Positions 44,653 through 55,542 of a stretch of 64,000 nucleotides of DNA are shown piece after piece. The position numbers and the translations under genes were made by a program. The DNA lies in contig NZ_CP047146.1 in NCBI RefSeq assembly GCF_009834125.1, positions 1,419,501 through 1,483,500 of the forward strand. The letters are read 5' to 3'. Under the pieces are notes generated by a model that searched no databases, was not told where the DNA came from, and was given only the letters and a program-made list of their open reading frames with translations. Source of the stretch: Streptomyces sp. GS7. GTDB lineage: Bacteria; Actinomycetota; Actinomycetes; Streptomycetales; Streptomycetaceae. Numbering within the stretch: position 1 is the stretch's first letter; the number at the start of each line of letters is the position of its first letter.

Positions 44653-44701
44653 TATCCGCTTTCCGCTTTCCGCTTTCCGCTTTCCGCCTTCCGCTATCCG
44701 C
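44653..44701. repeat. Seven 7-bp tandem repeats (TTTCCGC)
   Basis: TATCCGC, TTTCCGC four times, CTTCCGC and TATCCGC follow without gaps. The tract lies 95 bases upstream of the ArsC-like gene start, outside any gene. Confidence 0.9.
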
Positions 44702-45219
44702 GAGTTGTGGTCCGCGCCGGGCGCGATTTCGCCTCCGTGTCGCCGTGGTGCCGCTGCGGTTCGGTCGCAGTACCGCCGAGCGAAGAGCTGTCCCGCGGGT
44801 CTCCTCGCCGGAGAGCGCCCCCCCGGTCATGGATTCCGGCGCGGCGGCGCAGCCCGTGCGAGGTGCGAGGAACCATCCGGTCCGCGGTTGCGCGGAAACG
44901 CCCGGGGCGTGCCGCCGTCCGCCGCCCGGTCCGCGTACGGACCGGAATTCCCGGGGCGTACGGGCGTGGGCCCGGGCGTGGAGCATCGCCCCGGAGTCCC
45001 GCCTGGGAGGCCACCATGGCGCGCAGCGGGGTGCCGTGGCGCACGTTCTTCTCCGGGTGCACGGGGATATCGGACATGGGCTCGGCGGCGATCACGCGGA
45101 TATCGGCCCGCCGGGCAACGTTTTCCGGGATGGGCGCGCCGTGGCGAATCCGGAATTCCGGCGGCGGGGAATTCGGCGGGGGAGGTGACGGACTTCCCGG
45201 CGGCCGGCGGCACAAACGC

Positions 45220-45259
45220 CCCGGGGCCGGATCGGGAAAGTCCACGATCCGGCCCCGGG
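45220..45259 (-). terminator. Terminator of tRNA-Gly
   Basis: CCCGGGGCCGGATC (45220-45233) and its complement GATCCGGCCCCGGG (45246-45259) form a 14-base stem 10 bases beyond the tRNA 3' end, with a loop holding TTTCCC on the minus strand. Confidence 0.75.
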
Positions 45260-45268
45260 CCGTTCCGG

Positions 45269-45339
45269 AGCGGGCGACGGGAATCGAACCCGCGTAGCCA
45301 GTTTGGAAGACTGGGGCTCTACCATTGAGCTACGCCCGC
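45269..45339 (-). tRNA. tRNA-Gly (anticodon TCC)
   Basis: On the minus strand the acceptor stem GCGGGCG/CGCCCGC encloses a D arm (TAGCTCAATGGTAGAGC), an anticodon stem CCAGT/ACTGG with loop CTTCCAA, and a T arm GCGGGTTCGATTCCCGT. The anticodon is TCC, for GGA/GGG codons. The 3' CCA is not encoded. Confidence 0.93.
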
Positions 45340-45474
45340 GAGCGCCGACGGTCGCAGGACCTCGGCACGCAGTGCATCGTAGCGGGTGCCGGCGGTCCGC
45401 CGCACACCGCATCGCGCTCCCGAATAACTGGCAGCCGCAGAGTCCGCGGCCATGTACCCTACGTGTCGCACCGA

Positions 45475-45551
45475 CGGGGTGTGGCGCAGCTTGGTAGCGC
45501 GTCCGCTTTGGGAGCGGAAGGTCGTCGGTTCGAATCCGGCCACCCCGACCA
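45475..45551 (+). tRNA. tRNA-Pro (anticodon TGG)
   Basis: The acceptor stem CGGGGTG/CACCCCG, D arm GGCGCAGCTTGGTAGCGC, anticodon stem TCCGC/GCGGA with loop TTTGGGA and T arm GTCGGTTCGAATCCGGC give a complete cloverleaf. The anticodon TGG reads proline codons. The discriminator A is followed by an encoded CCA. It lies divergent from tRNA-Gly and about 200 bases before tig. Confidence 0.94.
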
Positions 45552-45751
45552 GTTGGTACCCGCCCGATGCCGCGGAGACGGCATCAGTGGCCGTTCGAGA
45601 TCGCGTTGTGGGTGCCCTCCTCCTTGCGGTTACTATGCAAGCTGCGTGCCTGTGTGTCTTTTGTACCGGGCGCGATCGGCCGGGCCGGGATCTGCCGGAA
45701 CCGGAAGATCTCAGGCATAACCCCAGAAGTCAGCCCCAAGGAGACCGAACC

Positions 45752-47149
45752 GTGAAGAGCGCCGTGGAGACCCTGAACCCGACTCGGGTTCGGCTCACTG
45801 TCGAGGTGCCCTTCGAGGAGCTCAAGGCCAGCCTCGACGCGGCGTACAAGAAGATCAACCAGCAGGTCACGGTGAAGGGCTTCCGTCGGGGCAAGATCCC
45901 GGCCCGCGTCATCGACCAGCGGTTCGGTCGCGGCGCCGTGCTGGAAGAGGCCGTCAACGACGCGCTCCCGAAGTTCTACACCGAAGCGGTCAACGAGGCG
46001 GAGCTGAACGTCCTCGGCCAGCCCGAGGTCGACATCACCGAGCTCAAGGACAACGAGCTGCTGGCCTTCACCGCCGAGGTCGACATCCGCCCCGCCCTGG
46101 AGATCCCGGACTACTCCGGCATCGAGGTCGAGGTCGACGCCGTCGAGGTGTCGGACGAGGACGTCGACAAGTCCGTCGAGCAGCTGCGTGAGCGCTTCGC
46201 CACGACCACCCCGGCCGAGCGCGCCGCCCAGGAGGGCGACGTGCTGACCGTCGACCTGGAGGCCAAGGTCGACGGCGAGGTCCTGGAGGACGGCGTCGCC
46301 AACGGCGTCACGTACACCGTCGGCTCCGGCGAGCTCCTCGACGGCATCGACGAGGCCGTCAAGGGCCTGGAGGCCGGCGGCAGCGCCACCTTCACCTCCG
46401 AGCTCAAGGGCGGCTCCGCCCAGGGCAAGGAGGCCGAGGTCAAGGTCGACGTCACCGAGGTCAAGTCCCGCGAACTGCCCGCGCTGGACGACGACTTCGC
46501 GCAGCTGGCCAGCGAGTTCGACACCCTTGAGGAGCTGCGCGCGGACAGCCGCAAGCGCCTTGAGCAGATGAAGAAGTACGACCAGGCCACCCAGGCGCAG
46601 GAGAAGGTCCTGGACGAGCTGCTCAAGCTCGTCGAGGTGCCGATGCCGGAGAAGCTGCTCGCGGACGAGATCCAGACCCGCAAGCACAACCTGGAGCACC
46701 ACCAGCTCGGCCAGATGGGCCTCGACCTCGCGAAGTACCTGGAGATCCAGGGCAAGACCGAGGAGGAGTTCGACGCCGAGACCAAGGAGCAGGCCGAGAA
46801 GGGCATCAAGACCCAGTTCATCCTGGACGAGCTGGTCAACAAGGAGAAGCTGAACGTCAGCCAGGAGGAGCTCACCGAGCACCTCATGCGCCGCGCCCAG
46901 TCCTCCGGCATGAGCCCCGACCAGTTCGCCCAGGCGGTCGTCGAGGGTGGCCAGGTCCCGATGCTGGTCGGCGAGGTCGCGCGCGGCAAGGCCCTCGCGG
47001 TGGTCGTCGAGGCCGCCACGGTCAAGGACTCCAACGGCCAGGTCGTCGACCTGGAGGACGAGGATGAGGCCGAGGTCGCCGAGGCCGTCGTCGCCGAGGC
47101 CGAGGGCACCGAGGAGAAGGCCGAGGAGGCCGCGAAGACCGAGGGCTGA
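45752..47149 (+). CDS. tig: Trigger factor
   Basis: Trigger factor is the ribosome-bound chaperone and prolyl isomerase for nascent chains. The GTG at 45752 follows CAAGGAG and gives 465 residues. The N-terminal ribosome-binding domain has the signature GFRRGKIP, the FKBP-like PPIase domain begins near [16 protein letters not shown], and the C-terminal helical domain follows. The end is a long acidic Ala/Glu tail ([18 protein letters not shown]), common in streptomycetes. It precedes clpP1-clpP2-clpX in the usual order, with a strong hairpin in between. A possible promoter is TTGTGG (45606) with TACTAT (45631), although the 19-base spacing is long. Confidence 0.95.
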   Translation: MKSAVETLNPTRVRLTVEVPFEELKASLDAAYKKINQQVTVKGFRRGKIPARVIDQRFGRGAVLEEAVNDALPKFYTEAVNEAELNVLGQPEVDITELKDNELLAFTAEVDIRPALEIPDYSGIEVEVDAVEVSDEDVDKSVEQLRERFATTTPAERAAQEGDVLTVDLEAKVDGEVLEDGVANGVTYTVGSGELLDGIDEAVKGLEAGGSATFTSELKGGSAQGKEAEVKVDVTEVKSRELPALDDDFAQLASEFDTLEELRADSRKRLEQMKKYDQATQAQEKVLDELLKLVEVPMPEKLLADEIQTRKHNLEHHQLGQMGLDLAKYLEIQGKTEEEFDAETKEQAEKGIKTQFILDELVNKEKLNVSQEELTEHLMRRAQSSGMSPDQFAQAVVEGGQVPMLVGEVARGKALAVVVEAATVKDSNGQVVDLEDEDEAEVAEAVVAEAEGTEEKAEEAAKTEG

Positions 47150-47191
47150 GCCCCGGCCGCCCGGGGCCTCCCCGGGCACTTCGAGCGCTGA

Positions 47192-47233
47192 GTACGGGCC
47201 CGAACACGCACGAGTGCGTGTTCGGGCCCGTAC
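47192..47233 (+). terminator. Terminator between tig and clpP1
   Basis: GTACGGGCCCGAACACGCAC (47192-47211) and its exact complement (47214-47233) form a 20-base stem closing on two bases, 43 bases past the tig stop. Confidence 0.8.
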
Positions 47234-47255
47234 GTCATACCGGTCGGTGAGCCTG

Positions 47256-47266
47256 CGCTCACAGCG
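47256..47266. promoter_or_regulatory. Candidate ClgR operator upstream of clpP1
   Basis: CGCTCACAGCG followed by AAC fits the core CGCYNANRGCG reported for actinobacterial ClgR, the activator of clpP1P2. It lies about 170 bases upstream of the clpP1 start. An overlapping palindrome, CAGCGA-N7-TCGCTG, spans 47262-47280. Confidence 0.55.
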
Positions 47267-47438
47267 AACAGTTCTCGCTGCGGGATGGCGTTGTCCGACC
47301 TGCGCGTTAGGGTCCGTAGATACGAGGGCAGGGGAGTTTCTGAACGCGCGCCGGGCGCACCACACGGCGCCGGTCCCCGCGCCCCAGAAGACGACGCTGA
47401 GACGGTCGCGAGCCGTCCGACAACGAGCAGGTGGACAC

Positions 47439-48053
47439 GTGACGATCCCGATGCCTTCCGCCGCCGCTGAGCCGACCTCCGGTGGCCTCGGCGACCAGGT
47501 CTACAACCGGCTGCTCGGCGAGCGGATCATCTTCCTCGGCCAGCCGGTCGACGACGACATCGCCAACAAGATCACGGCGCAGCTGCTGCTCCTCGCCGCT
47601 GATCCGGACAAGGACATCTTCCTCTACATCAACTCCCCCGGTGGTTCGGTCACGGCCGGCATGGCGATCTACGACACCATGCAGTACATCAAGAACGACG
47701 TGGTCACCATCGCCATGGGCCTCGCCGCTTCGATGGGCCAGTTCCTGCTGAGCGCCGGCACCCCGGGCAAGCGCTTCGCGCTGCCGAACGCCGAGATCCT
47801 CATCCACCAGCCCTCCGCGGGCCTGGCGGGCTCGGCCTCGGACATCAAGATCCACGCCGAGCAGCTGCTCCGTACGAAGAAGCGCCTGGGCGAGCTCTCC
47901 GCCATGCACACCGGCCAGACGCTGGAGCAGTGGACCAAGGACGCCGACCGCGACCGATGGTTCACCGCCGAGGAGGCCAAGGCGTACGGCCTCATCGACG
48001 ACGTCATGCCCTCCGCCGCCGGCGTTCCGGGCGGGGGCGGCACCGGGGCCTGA
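47439..48053 (+). CDS. clpP1: ATP-dependent Clp protease proteolytic subunit 1
   Basis: A serine protease subunit forming, with ClpP2, the two-ring chamber that ClpX and ClpC feed. The GTG at 47439 gives 204 residues; an in-frame ATG at 47451 is an alternative. The catalytic triad is Ser98 in [11 protein letters not shown], His123 in ILIHQPSAG and Asp172 in DRDRWF. The first residues are a propeptide removed on maturation. It is followed 65 bases later by clpP2, and a ClgR-like site upstream suggests stress-activated expression. Confidence 0.95.
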   Translation: MTIPMPSAAAEPTSGGLGDQVYNRLLGERIIFLGQPVDDDIANKITAQLLLLAADPDKDIFLYINSPGGSVTAGMAIYDTMQYIKNDVVTIAMGLAASMGQFLLSAGTPGKRFALPNAEILIHQPSAGLAGSASDIKIHAEQLLRTKKRLGELSAMHTGQTLEQWTKDADRDRWFTAEEAKAYGLIDDVMPSAAGVPGGGGTGA

Positions 48054-48118
48054 GCCCCGGACACCCGCCTCGCAGTCGACTCCAGCTCCCTTTCGCCACC
48101 AGGACGGTGAACCTCCAG

Positions 48119-48793
48119 ATGAACAACTTCCCCGGAAGCGGCCTCTACGAGCGCGCTCAGGCCGAGTTCTCCGGCATGCCCGCCGAGTCCCGCTATATCG
48201 TCCCGCGCTTCGTCGAGCGCACCTCGCAGGGCGTCCGTGAGTACGACCCCTACGCCAAGCTCTTCGAGGAGCGGGTGATCTTCCTCGGTGTGCAGATCGA
48301 CGACGCCTCCGCCAACGACGTCATGGCGCAGCTGCTGTGCCTGGAGTCGATGGACCCGGACCGCGACATCTCGGTCTACATCAACAGCCCCGGCGGCTCC
48401 TTCACGGCGCTCACCGCGATCTACGACACGATGCAGTTCGTGAAGCCGGACATCCAGACGGTGTGCATGGGCCAGGCGGCCTCCGCCGCGGCCGTGCTGC
48501 TGGCGGCCGGCACCCCGGGCAAGCGCATGGCGCTGCCCAACGCCCGGGTGCTGATCCACCAGCCCTTCAGCGAGACCGGCCGCGGCCAGGTCTCCGACCT
48601 GGAGATCGCCGCCCGCGAGATCCAGCGGATGCGCCAGCAGCTGGAGGAGATGCTGGCCAAGCACTCGTCCACGCCGATCGAGAAGATCCGCGAGGACATC
48701 GAGCGCGACAAGATCCTGACCGCCGAGGAGTCCCTGGCGTACGGTCTGGTCGACCAGATCGTCTCGACGCGGAAGACCTCCGTCTCGGTCTGA
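48119..48793 (+). CDS. clpP2: ATP-dependent Clp protease proteolytic subunit 2
   Basis: The ATG at 48119 gives 224 residues; a GTG at 48107 is also possible, as neither has an ideally spaced ribosome site. The catalytic triad is Ser122 in [11 protein letters not shown], His147 in VLIHQPF and Asp197 in IERDKIL. The N-terminal extension (about 35 residues up to the [19 protein letters not shown] block) is longer than in ClpP1. It is co-transcribed with clpP1 and ends at a strong hairpin before clpX. Confidence 0.95.
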   Translation: MNNFPGSGLYERAQAEFSGMPAESRYIVPRFVERTSQGVREYDPYAKLFEERVIFLGVQIDDASANDVMAQLLCLESMDPDRDISVYINSPGGSFTALTAIYDTMQFVKPDIQTVCMGQAASAAAVLLAAGTPGKRMALPNARVLIHQPFSETGRGQVSDLEIAAREIQRMRQQLEEMLAKHSSTPIEKIREDIERDKILTAEESLAYGLVDQIVSTRKTSVSV

Positions 48794-48825
48794 TCGCGAT
48801 CTTCGCGAAATGCGCCGGAGTGTTG

Positions 48826-48863
48826 CCCCCTTGGACCGAGTGAACCGAGTCGGTCCAAGGGGG
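48826..48863 (+). terminator. Terminator after clpP2
   Basis: CCCCCTTGGACCGA (48826-48839) and TCGGTCCAAGGGGG (48850-48863) form a perfect 14-base stem with a 10-base loop. It separates clpP1P2 from clpX, which therefore needs its own promoter. Confidence 0.8.
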
Positions 48864-48954
48864 GCCCGTACGGGGGGCCCGGCAAGGTACCGTCGATAGG
48901 CAAGCACCCGGGTCCGCGGAGCAATGCGGATCCCAGGCGAAGGGGATTCACCTC

Positions 48955-50238
<1,284 letters not shown>

Positions 50239-50265
50239 CGCCGTCCCCCCACGTACACGTACAAC

Positions 50266-50303
50266 AGAACCGCCCGGCAGCGGAGTTGCTGCCGGGCGGT
50301 TCT
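50266..50303. terminator. Bidirectional terminator after clpX
   Basis: AGAACCGCCCGGCAGC (50266-50281) and its complement (50288-50303) make a 16-base stem with a 6-base loop between convergent genes. Confidence 0.87.
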
Positions 50304-50317
50304 CGTGTGCGGACCCG

Positions 50318-51295
50318 CTACTTGTCCTTGCGGACCTCGTTGCGGACCTTGGCGGTCTTGTCCGACAGGTCCTTGGCGCTCGGGGTGGTGGCGGAGCCGG
50401 CGCCGCTGGGGTCCGGCACGGCGATCATCTGGACCACGCCCAGGGCGCTGCTGTCGCCCCAGATGCAGGTGGAGGCGTTGAAGGACACGTTCACGCCGCC
50501 CATCGAGGAGCTGAGCTTCTGCGTCCGGCACTTCATGACCGCGCCGTCGAAGCCGCTCGGCGAGAACGCGGTGATGGGCGTGACGTCCTCGACCTTGCCG
50601 TTCCGGCGGTCGGTGTCCTGCTTCACGTTCTCGTCGACCTTGGCGAACATCTTGGTCACGGCGCCCTGCGGGTCGGCGATGTTGCCGTAGATGCCGACCA
50701 CGCTCATCACCAGCCCGCTGCCGTCCTTGTACTGGCCGGTGACGCCCTTGCTGTTGGTGATGCCGAGCGCCTGGGCGTCCTTGTTGTTGGTGAAGTCCTG
50801 GGAGCCGGCGTCGTTCGTCGGCTGCTTGTGGAACTGCCCGCTCAGCAGGCTGTCGCCCAGCGAGATCGTGTACGGCTTCACGTTGCCGCCCGAGCCGAAG
50901 ACGAAGTACACGCCCACACCGATCGCCGCGACGGCGGCGACGGCGCCGACGATGATGCCGATCTTCTTGCCGTTGCCGCCGCCGGTCTCCGGGGTGTCGG
51001 GGATCATCCCGTAAGGGGTCTGCTGGCCGCCGTACGGGGGCTGCTGGCCGAAGTTCGGCTGCTGCGGCGGGGCGTACTGCTGCTGAGGGGCCTGCTGGGG
51101 GTAGCCGTAGCCCTGCGCCGGTGGGACCTGGCCGCCCTGCTGCGGATAGCCGTAGCCCTGCTGCGGTGGGACCTGGCCGCCCTGCTGGGGGTAGCCGTAG
51201 CCGGGCTGAGGGGCGGGCGGCTGCGGTTGGCCGTAGGGGCCCGGCTGCTGGGGCTGCTGGCCGTACGGGCCGGGAGGCGGCTGGTTGAAGCTCAT
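50318..51295 (-). CDS. Membrane protein with Pro/Gln/Gly/Tyr-rich repeat N-terminus
   Basis: The ATG at 51295 gives 325 residues. The first 110 are low complexity, with the unit GYGYPQQGGQVPPQQ repeated about three times and related PYGQQPQQPG units. A single membrane helix (IGIIVGAVAAVAAIGVGVYFVF) follows, then an extracytoplasmic domain of about 165 residues with two cysteines (KCRTQ, STCIWGD). A Tyr/Gln-rich intracellular arm and external domain are typical of many streptomycete membrane proteins of unknown role. It lies divergent from valS. Confidence 0.78.
   Translation of the reverse strand: MSFNQPPPGPYGQQPQQPGPYGQPQPPAPQPGYGYPQQGGQVPPQQGYGYPQQGGQVPPAQGYGYPQQAPQQQYAPPQQPNFGQQPPYGGQQTPYGMIPDTPETGGGNGKKIGIIVGAVAAVAAIGVGVYFVFGSGGNVKPYTISLGDSLLSGQFHKQPTNDAGSQDFTNNKDAQALGITNSKGVTGQYKDGSGLVMSVVGIYGNIADPQGAVTKMFAKVDENVKQDTDRRNGKVEDVTPITAFSPSGFDGAVMKCRTQKLSSSMGGVNVSFNASTCIWGDSSALGVVQMIAVPDPSGAGSATTPSAKDLSDKTAKVRNEVRKDK
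51060..51215 (-). repeat. Coding tandem repeats in the membrane-protein gene
   Basis: A roughly 45-base unit containing GGGTAGCCGTAGCCC and GGTGGGACCTGGCC (plus-strand reading) recurs three times and encodes the QGYGYPQQGGQVPP unit; the last copy is degenerate. Confidence 0.65.
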
Positions 51296-51447
51296 GGAGC
51301 GGTTCCCCTCGTGACTGCTGATGCCCCGGAAATTCCGTGCATGGTGGTGATGCGCTGCCGACATCCTGTAGTACGCCGCTGACAACCGGTGCCCCGGGGG
51401 CGAAACCGATTCGAAGCCGCTACATTCCCGCCCGTACACTGTCCGTC

Positions 51448-54069
51448 GTGACCGAGAACACTCAGCAGCCCAAGCACAGCGTCCCCGAACTGCCGACTCA
51501 GTACACGCCGGCCGATGTAGAGGGGCCGCTGTACGAGCGCTGGGTAGAGCGGGGCTACTTCGAGGCGGACGAGAAGAGCGACAAGCCGCCGTACACCATC
51601 GTCATCCCCCCGCCGAACGTCACCGGCTCGCTGCACCTGGGCCACGCCTTCGAGCACACGCTGATCGACGCCCTCACCCGCCGCAAGCGGATGCAGGGGT
51701 ACGAGACGCTGTGGCAGCCGGGCATGGACCACGCGGGCATCGCCACCCAGAACGTCGTCGAGCGGGAGCTCGCCAAGGAGGGCGTCTCGCGGCACGACCT
51801 GGGCCGGGAGGCGTTCGTCGAGCGGGTCTGGCAGTGGAAGGACGAGTCCGGCGGCCAGATCTCGGGGCAGATGCGGCGCCTGGGCGACGGCGTCGCCTGG
51901 TCCCGTGAGCGGTTCACCATGGACGAGGGCCTCTCCAAGGCCGTCCAGACGATCTTCAAGCGGCTCTACGACGACGAGCTGATCTACCGCGCCGAGCGCA
52001 TCATCAACTGGTGCCCGCGCTGCCTGACCGCCATCTCGGACATCGAGGTGGAGTACCAGGACGACGACGGCGAGCTGGTCTCGATCCGGTACGGGGACGG
52101 GGACACGTCGATCGTCGTCGCCACCACCCGCGCCGAGACGATGCTCGGCGACACCGCCGTCGCCGTCCACCCGGAGGACGAGCGGTACGCCCACCTCGTC
52201 GGCACCGAGATCGAGTTGCCGCTGACCGGCCGCCGCATCCCGGTCGTCGCGGACGAGCACGTCGACCCGGAGTTCGGCACCGGTGCGGTCAAGGTCACGC
52301 CGGCGCACGACCCGAACGACTTCGAGATCGGCCGCCGCCACGGCCTGGCGAACCTGGCCGTCCTCGACGAGCGCGGCGTGATCACCGCGCACGGCCCGTT
52401 CCAGGGGCTGGACCGCTTCGAGGCCCGGTCGGCGATCGTCGGCGCGCTGCGCGCCGAGGGCCGGATCGTCGCCGAGAAGCGCCCGTACACCCACTCCGTC
52501 GGGCACTGCTCGCGCTGCAAGACCACCATCGAGCCGCGGCTGTCGATGCAGTGGTGGGTCAAGGTCGGCCCGCTGGCGAAGGCCGCCGGTGACGCGGTCC
52601 GCGAGGGCAAGGTCGCGATCCACCCCAAGGAGATGGAGTCCCGGTACTTCGGCTGGGTCGACAACCTCCACGACTGGTGCATCTCCCGGCAGTTGTGGTG
52701 GGGACACCGCATTCCGGTCTGGTACGGCCCGAACGGCGAGGTCGTCTGCGTCGGACCGGACGACGAGGCGCCCACCGGCGAGGGCTGGCACCAGGACACC
52801 GACGTCCTCGACACCTGGTTCTCGTCGGGCCTGTGGCCGTTCTCCACGCTGGGCTGGCCCGAGCAGACCCCGAGCGTCGAGAAGTTCTACCCGAACTCGG
52901 TCCTGGTCACCGGCTACGACATCCTCTTCTTCTGGGTCGCCCGGATGATGATGTTCGGGCTGTACGCCATGGACGGCACCCCGCCGTTCCACACCATCGC
53001 GCTGCACGGCATGGTCCGCGACCAGTTCGGCAAGAAGATGTCCAAGTCCTTCGGCAACGCGGTCAACCCGCTGGACTGGATGGACGCCTACGGCTCGGAC
53101 GCCGTCCGCTTCACCCTGGCCCGCGGCGCCAACCCCGGTGTCGACGTGCCGATCGGCGAGGACTGGGTCCAGGGCTCCCGGAACTTCGCCAACAAGATCT
53201 GGAACGCCACCCGCTTCGCGCTGATGAACGGCGCGACGGTGGAGGGCGAACTCCCGCCCGCCGAGCAGCTGTCGGCGACCGACCGGTGGATCCTCTCCCG
53301 GCTCAACGCGGTCGTCGCCGAGGTCGACGCGTACTACGACGACTACCAGTTCGCCAAGCTGTCGGACACCCTCTTCCACTTCGCCTGGGACGAGGTCTTC
53401 GACTGGTACGTCGAGCTGTCCAAGACGACGTTCATGGCGGGCGGCCCGGCCGCCGACGCCTCCCGCCGGGTGCTGGGAGAGGTCCTGGACGTCACACTGC
53501 GGCTGCTGCACCCGATCGTGCCGTTCGTCACGGAGACGCTGTGGACGACGCTGACCGGTGGTGAGTCGGTGGTCATCGCCGAGTGGCCCCGCGACTCGGG
53601 CTTCCGGGACGCGGCGGCCGAGCGGGAGGTCGAGACCGTTCAGCAGATCGTCACCGAGGTCCGCCGGTTCCGCTCCGACCAGGGGCTCCAGCCCGGCCAG
53701 AAGGTCCCGGCCCAGCTGGACCTGTCCGGCACGGCGCTGGCGGCGCACGAGGCCGCGATGCGGTCGCTGCTGCGGCTCCAGCCGGCCGGTGACGGCTTCA
53801 GCGCCACCGCGTCGCTGCCCGTCGCGGGGGCCACGGTCGCCCTGGACCTGTCCGGTGCGATCGACGTCGAGGCGGAGCGGAAGCGGCTCACCAAGGACCT
53901 GGCCGCCGCCGAGAAGGAGAAGGCCCAGGCCACCGGGAAGCTCGGCAACGAGGCGTTCCTGGCCAAGGCCCCGGAGCAGGTCGTGGAGAAGATCCGCGGC
54001 CGGCTGGCGGCCGCGGAGGCGGACATCGTCCGGATCACCGGGCAGCTGGCGGGCCTGCCCACGGCGTAG
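51448..54069 (+). CDS. valS: Valyl-tRNA synthetase
   Basis: A class Ia aminoacyl-tRNA synthetase of 873 residues that charges tRNA-Val and edits threonine. HLGH (63-66) is the HIGH motif and KMSKS is at 530-534; the CP1 editing domain begins near [12 protein letters not shown]; the C-terminal coiled coil is [19 protein letters not shown] onwards. The GTG start has no Shine-Dalgarno but a TACACT hexamer 7 bases upstream, so the mRNA is probably leaderless. No T-box leader is present. The last 35 bases overlap the convergent membrane-protein gene. Confidence 0.96.
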   Translation: MTENTQQPKHSVPELPTQYTPADVEGPLYERWVERGYFEADEKSDKPPYTIVIPPPNVTGSLHLGHAFEHTLIDALTRRKRMQGYETLWQPGMDHAGIATQNVVERELAKEGVSRHDLGREAFVERVWQWKDESGGQISGQMRRLGDGVAWSRERFTMDEGLSKAVQTIFKRLYDDELIYRAERIINWCPRCLTAISDIEVEYQDDDGELVSIRYGDGDTSIVVATTRAETMLGDTAVAVHPEDERYAHLVGTEIELPLTGRRIPVVADEHVDPEFGTGAVKVTPAHDPNDFEIGRRHGLANLAVLDERGVITAHGPFQGLDRFEARSAIVGALRAEGRIVAEKRPYTHSVGHCSRCKTTIEPRLSMQWWVKVGPLAKAAGDAVREGKVAIHPKEMESRYFGWVDNLHDWCISRQLWWGHRIPVWYGPNGEVVCVGPDDEAPTGEGWHQDTDVLDTWFSSGLWPFSTLGWPEQTPSVEKFYPNSVLVTGYDILFFWVARMMMFGLYAMDGTPPFHTIALHGMVRDQFGKKMSKSFGNAVNPLDWMDAYGSDAVRFTLARGANPGVDVPIGEDWVQGSRNFANKIWNATRFALMNGATVEGELPPAEQLSATDRWILSRLNAVVAEVDAYYDDYQFAKLSDTLFHFAWDEVFDWYVELSKTTFMAGGPAADASRRVLGEVLDVTLRLLHPIVPFVTETLWTTLTGGESVVIAEWPRDSGFRDAAAEREVETVQQIVTEVRRFRSDQGLQPGQKVPAQLDLSGTALAAHEAAMRSLLRLQPAGDGFSATASLPVAGATVALDLSGAIDVEAERKRLTKDLAAAEKEKAQATGKLGNEAFLAKAPEQVVEKIRGRLAAAEADIVRITGQLAGLPTA

Positions 54070-55309
54070 CCGGCGGTTGCGTCCACGCGCCGGGAAGCGG
54101 CCTCTGGTCCGCGGTCCGCGCGGGCTGCTGGTCCGCGGGCAGTGCAGGCCCCTGCTCAGGCTCCACAGGCCCCTCGTCCGCAAGGGCGGGGGGCCTGCGC
54201 CGTCCCCGCCGCCCGCCGCGCCCGCCCCGCTCCCGCACGGGCCAGAGCAGCACGTACGCGGTGGAGACCGCCACGAACGCCAGCCGGATCAGCCCGCGGA
54301 CGGAGTCGTCGGGGACGACGAAGACGCTGCCGTAGAGGATGATCACCGCCAGCCAGCTCCACCACGGGACCAGCCGGCGCTGGCCGATGACGTCCCACAG
54401 CAGCGTGCCCAGCAGCACCGAGGCGGTGTAGTACGTGTAGACGCTGGGGTCCAGCACGATCCGGGCGTTGGCGCCCAGCAGGACCACCGCCGCCCACCGC
54501 CCGCGCCAGACGGCTATCGCGCCCAGCACGAGCCCGAGGGCGAACTGGGCGGGCCGGTCCCAGCCGGGGGTCTTCGGGTCGGCGACGCCCAGCCAGCGCA
54601 GCGCGGACGCCGGATGGTTGGGGATGGTGAACTTCGCGGCGGCGAAGGACTGGGCGTCGCCGAGGAAGAACGGCAGCCAGGCGAGCGCGACCAGCCCCGC
54701 GCACCACAGGCCCGCGCGCAGCCACTTGTCCCGCGGGAGCGCCAGCAGCAGGGGGACGAAGGCCAGCGCGGTCGGCTTGGAGTCCATCGCCAGGGCCAGG
54801 CAGGCACCGGTCACCGCGGGGCTGCCGCGGGTGACACCGCGTACCGCGAGGGCGGTGAAGAACAGCGCCAGCACGTCGTCGAGGTGCCCGAAGCGGACCG
54901 CGACCTCGATCCACATGGGGATGAAGGCCAGCCCGGCGATCAGTACCCGCTGCCGCAGCCGCTGGTGGTTGGTGCCGGTGCCCAGGAAGTGGTGGGCGGC
55001 GCTGCGGCCGGCCAGCACCACGATGACCAGGCCGAGCGCGGACATCAGGGCCGCGGCCAGGAACTGCCCGGTGGCCTCGGGGAAGGGGTTGAACAGCCCC
55101 GCCGTCAGGAAGCTGATCGGCCCCATCTGGAGCTCGGGGTGGTGCGCGTACAGGTTGAGGCCGCCGGTGCCGCTGCCCTGGTAGATCAGCTCACCGCCGG
55201 TGCGCAGGTAATGCCACGAGAAGCCGCCGTGCGGCTCCACGACGATGAACCACAGGACGGTCCAGGCGGTGAGCAGTACCAAATGCATCCGCTGACTGAT
55301 TGCCGGCAC
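54035..55309 (-). CDS. Polytopic membrane protein resembling GT-C (GT87-like) glycosyltransferases
   Basis: The GTG at 55309 (AGGAG upstream) gives 424 residues with about ten hydrophobic helices and a Pro/Arg-rich cytoplasmic tail. The first extracellular loop ([27 protein letters not shown]) and [19 protein letters not shown] resemble the GT87/DUF2029 group of lipid-linked sugar transferases, with an acidic pair in the position of a catalytic Asp. I cannot confirm the family. It is divergent from a penicillin-binding protein gene, compatible with an envelope role. Confidence 0.7.
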   Translation of the reverse strand: MPAISQRMHLVLLTAWTVLWFIVVEPHGGFSWHYLRTGGELIYQGSGTGGLNLYAHHPELQMGPISFLTAGLFNPFPEATGQFLAAALMSALGLVIVVLAGRSAAHHFLGTGTNHQRLRQRVLIAGLAFIPMWIEVAVRFGHLDDVLALFFTALAVRGVTRGSPAVTGACLALAMDSKPTALAFVPLLLALPRDKWLRAGLWCAGLVALAWLPFFLGDAQSFAAAKFTIPNHPASALRWLGVADPKTPGWDRPAQFALGLVLGAIAVWRGRWAAVVLLGANARIVLDPSVYTYYTASVLLGTLLWDVIGQRRLVPWWSWLAVIILYGSVFVVPDDSVRGLIRLAFVAVSTAYVLLWPVRERGGRGGRRGRRRPPALADEGPVEPEQGPALPADQQPARTADQRPLPGAWTQPPATPWAGPPAAR

Positions 55310-55542
55310 GCGTTTTCAGCTCCTGCTTTCCCGACCGGTGCGGTCGTCTGAACTCCGGGGACATACAGACCCCGCCATGGAAGAGGGCCGATCAGGGCGG
55401 AAAGGTTGTCCCGTCCGCCGGACTGATGGCTCACATCACGGTTGTACGCCCTTCTCATGGCGCTCTCATGAAGCCGAGGCACCGTGGACCGGAATGCCGG
55501 AGTCCCGGCGGAAACGCACGTCCAGCCCGAGGAGCCGCGCCC

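Larger units (their letters stand above)
44559..45268. other. 710-base region without a confident gene, left of tRNA-Gly
   Basis: It contains a 7-bp tandem repeat (44653-44701), the tRNA-Gly terminator (45220-45259) and a stretch around 45000-45180 whose minus strand has coding-like codon use but no convincing start. The remaining sequence is somewhat lower in GC3 regularity than true genes here. It resembles eroded DNA next to a tRNA gene. Confidence 0.45.

Noticed and set aside
44561..45328. Long open frames on both strands in the region left of tRNA-Gly
   Set aside because: They lack ribosome sites, cross the terminator or the tRNA, and only a short part shows coding-like codon use.
45269..45551. 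Integrated element using the tRNA genes as attachment sites
   Set aside because: No integrase, excisionase or duplicated tRNA 3' end is visible in the window.
51296..51447. T-box or amino-acid-responsive leader before valS
   Set aside because: No conserved T-box bulge, specifier loop or antiterminator is visible, and the start appears leaderless.
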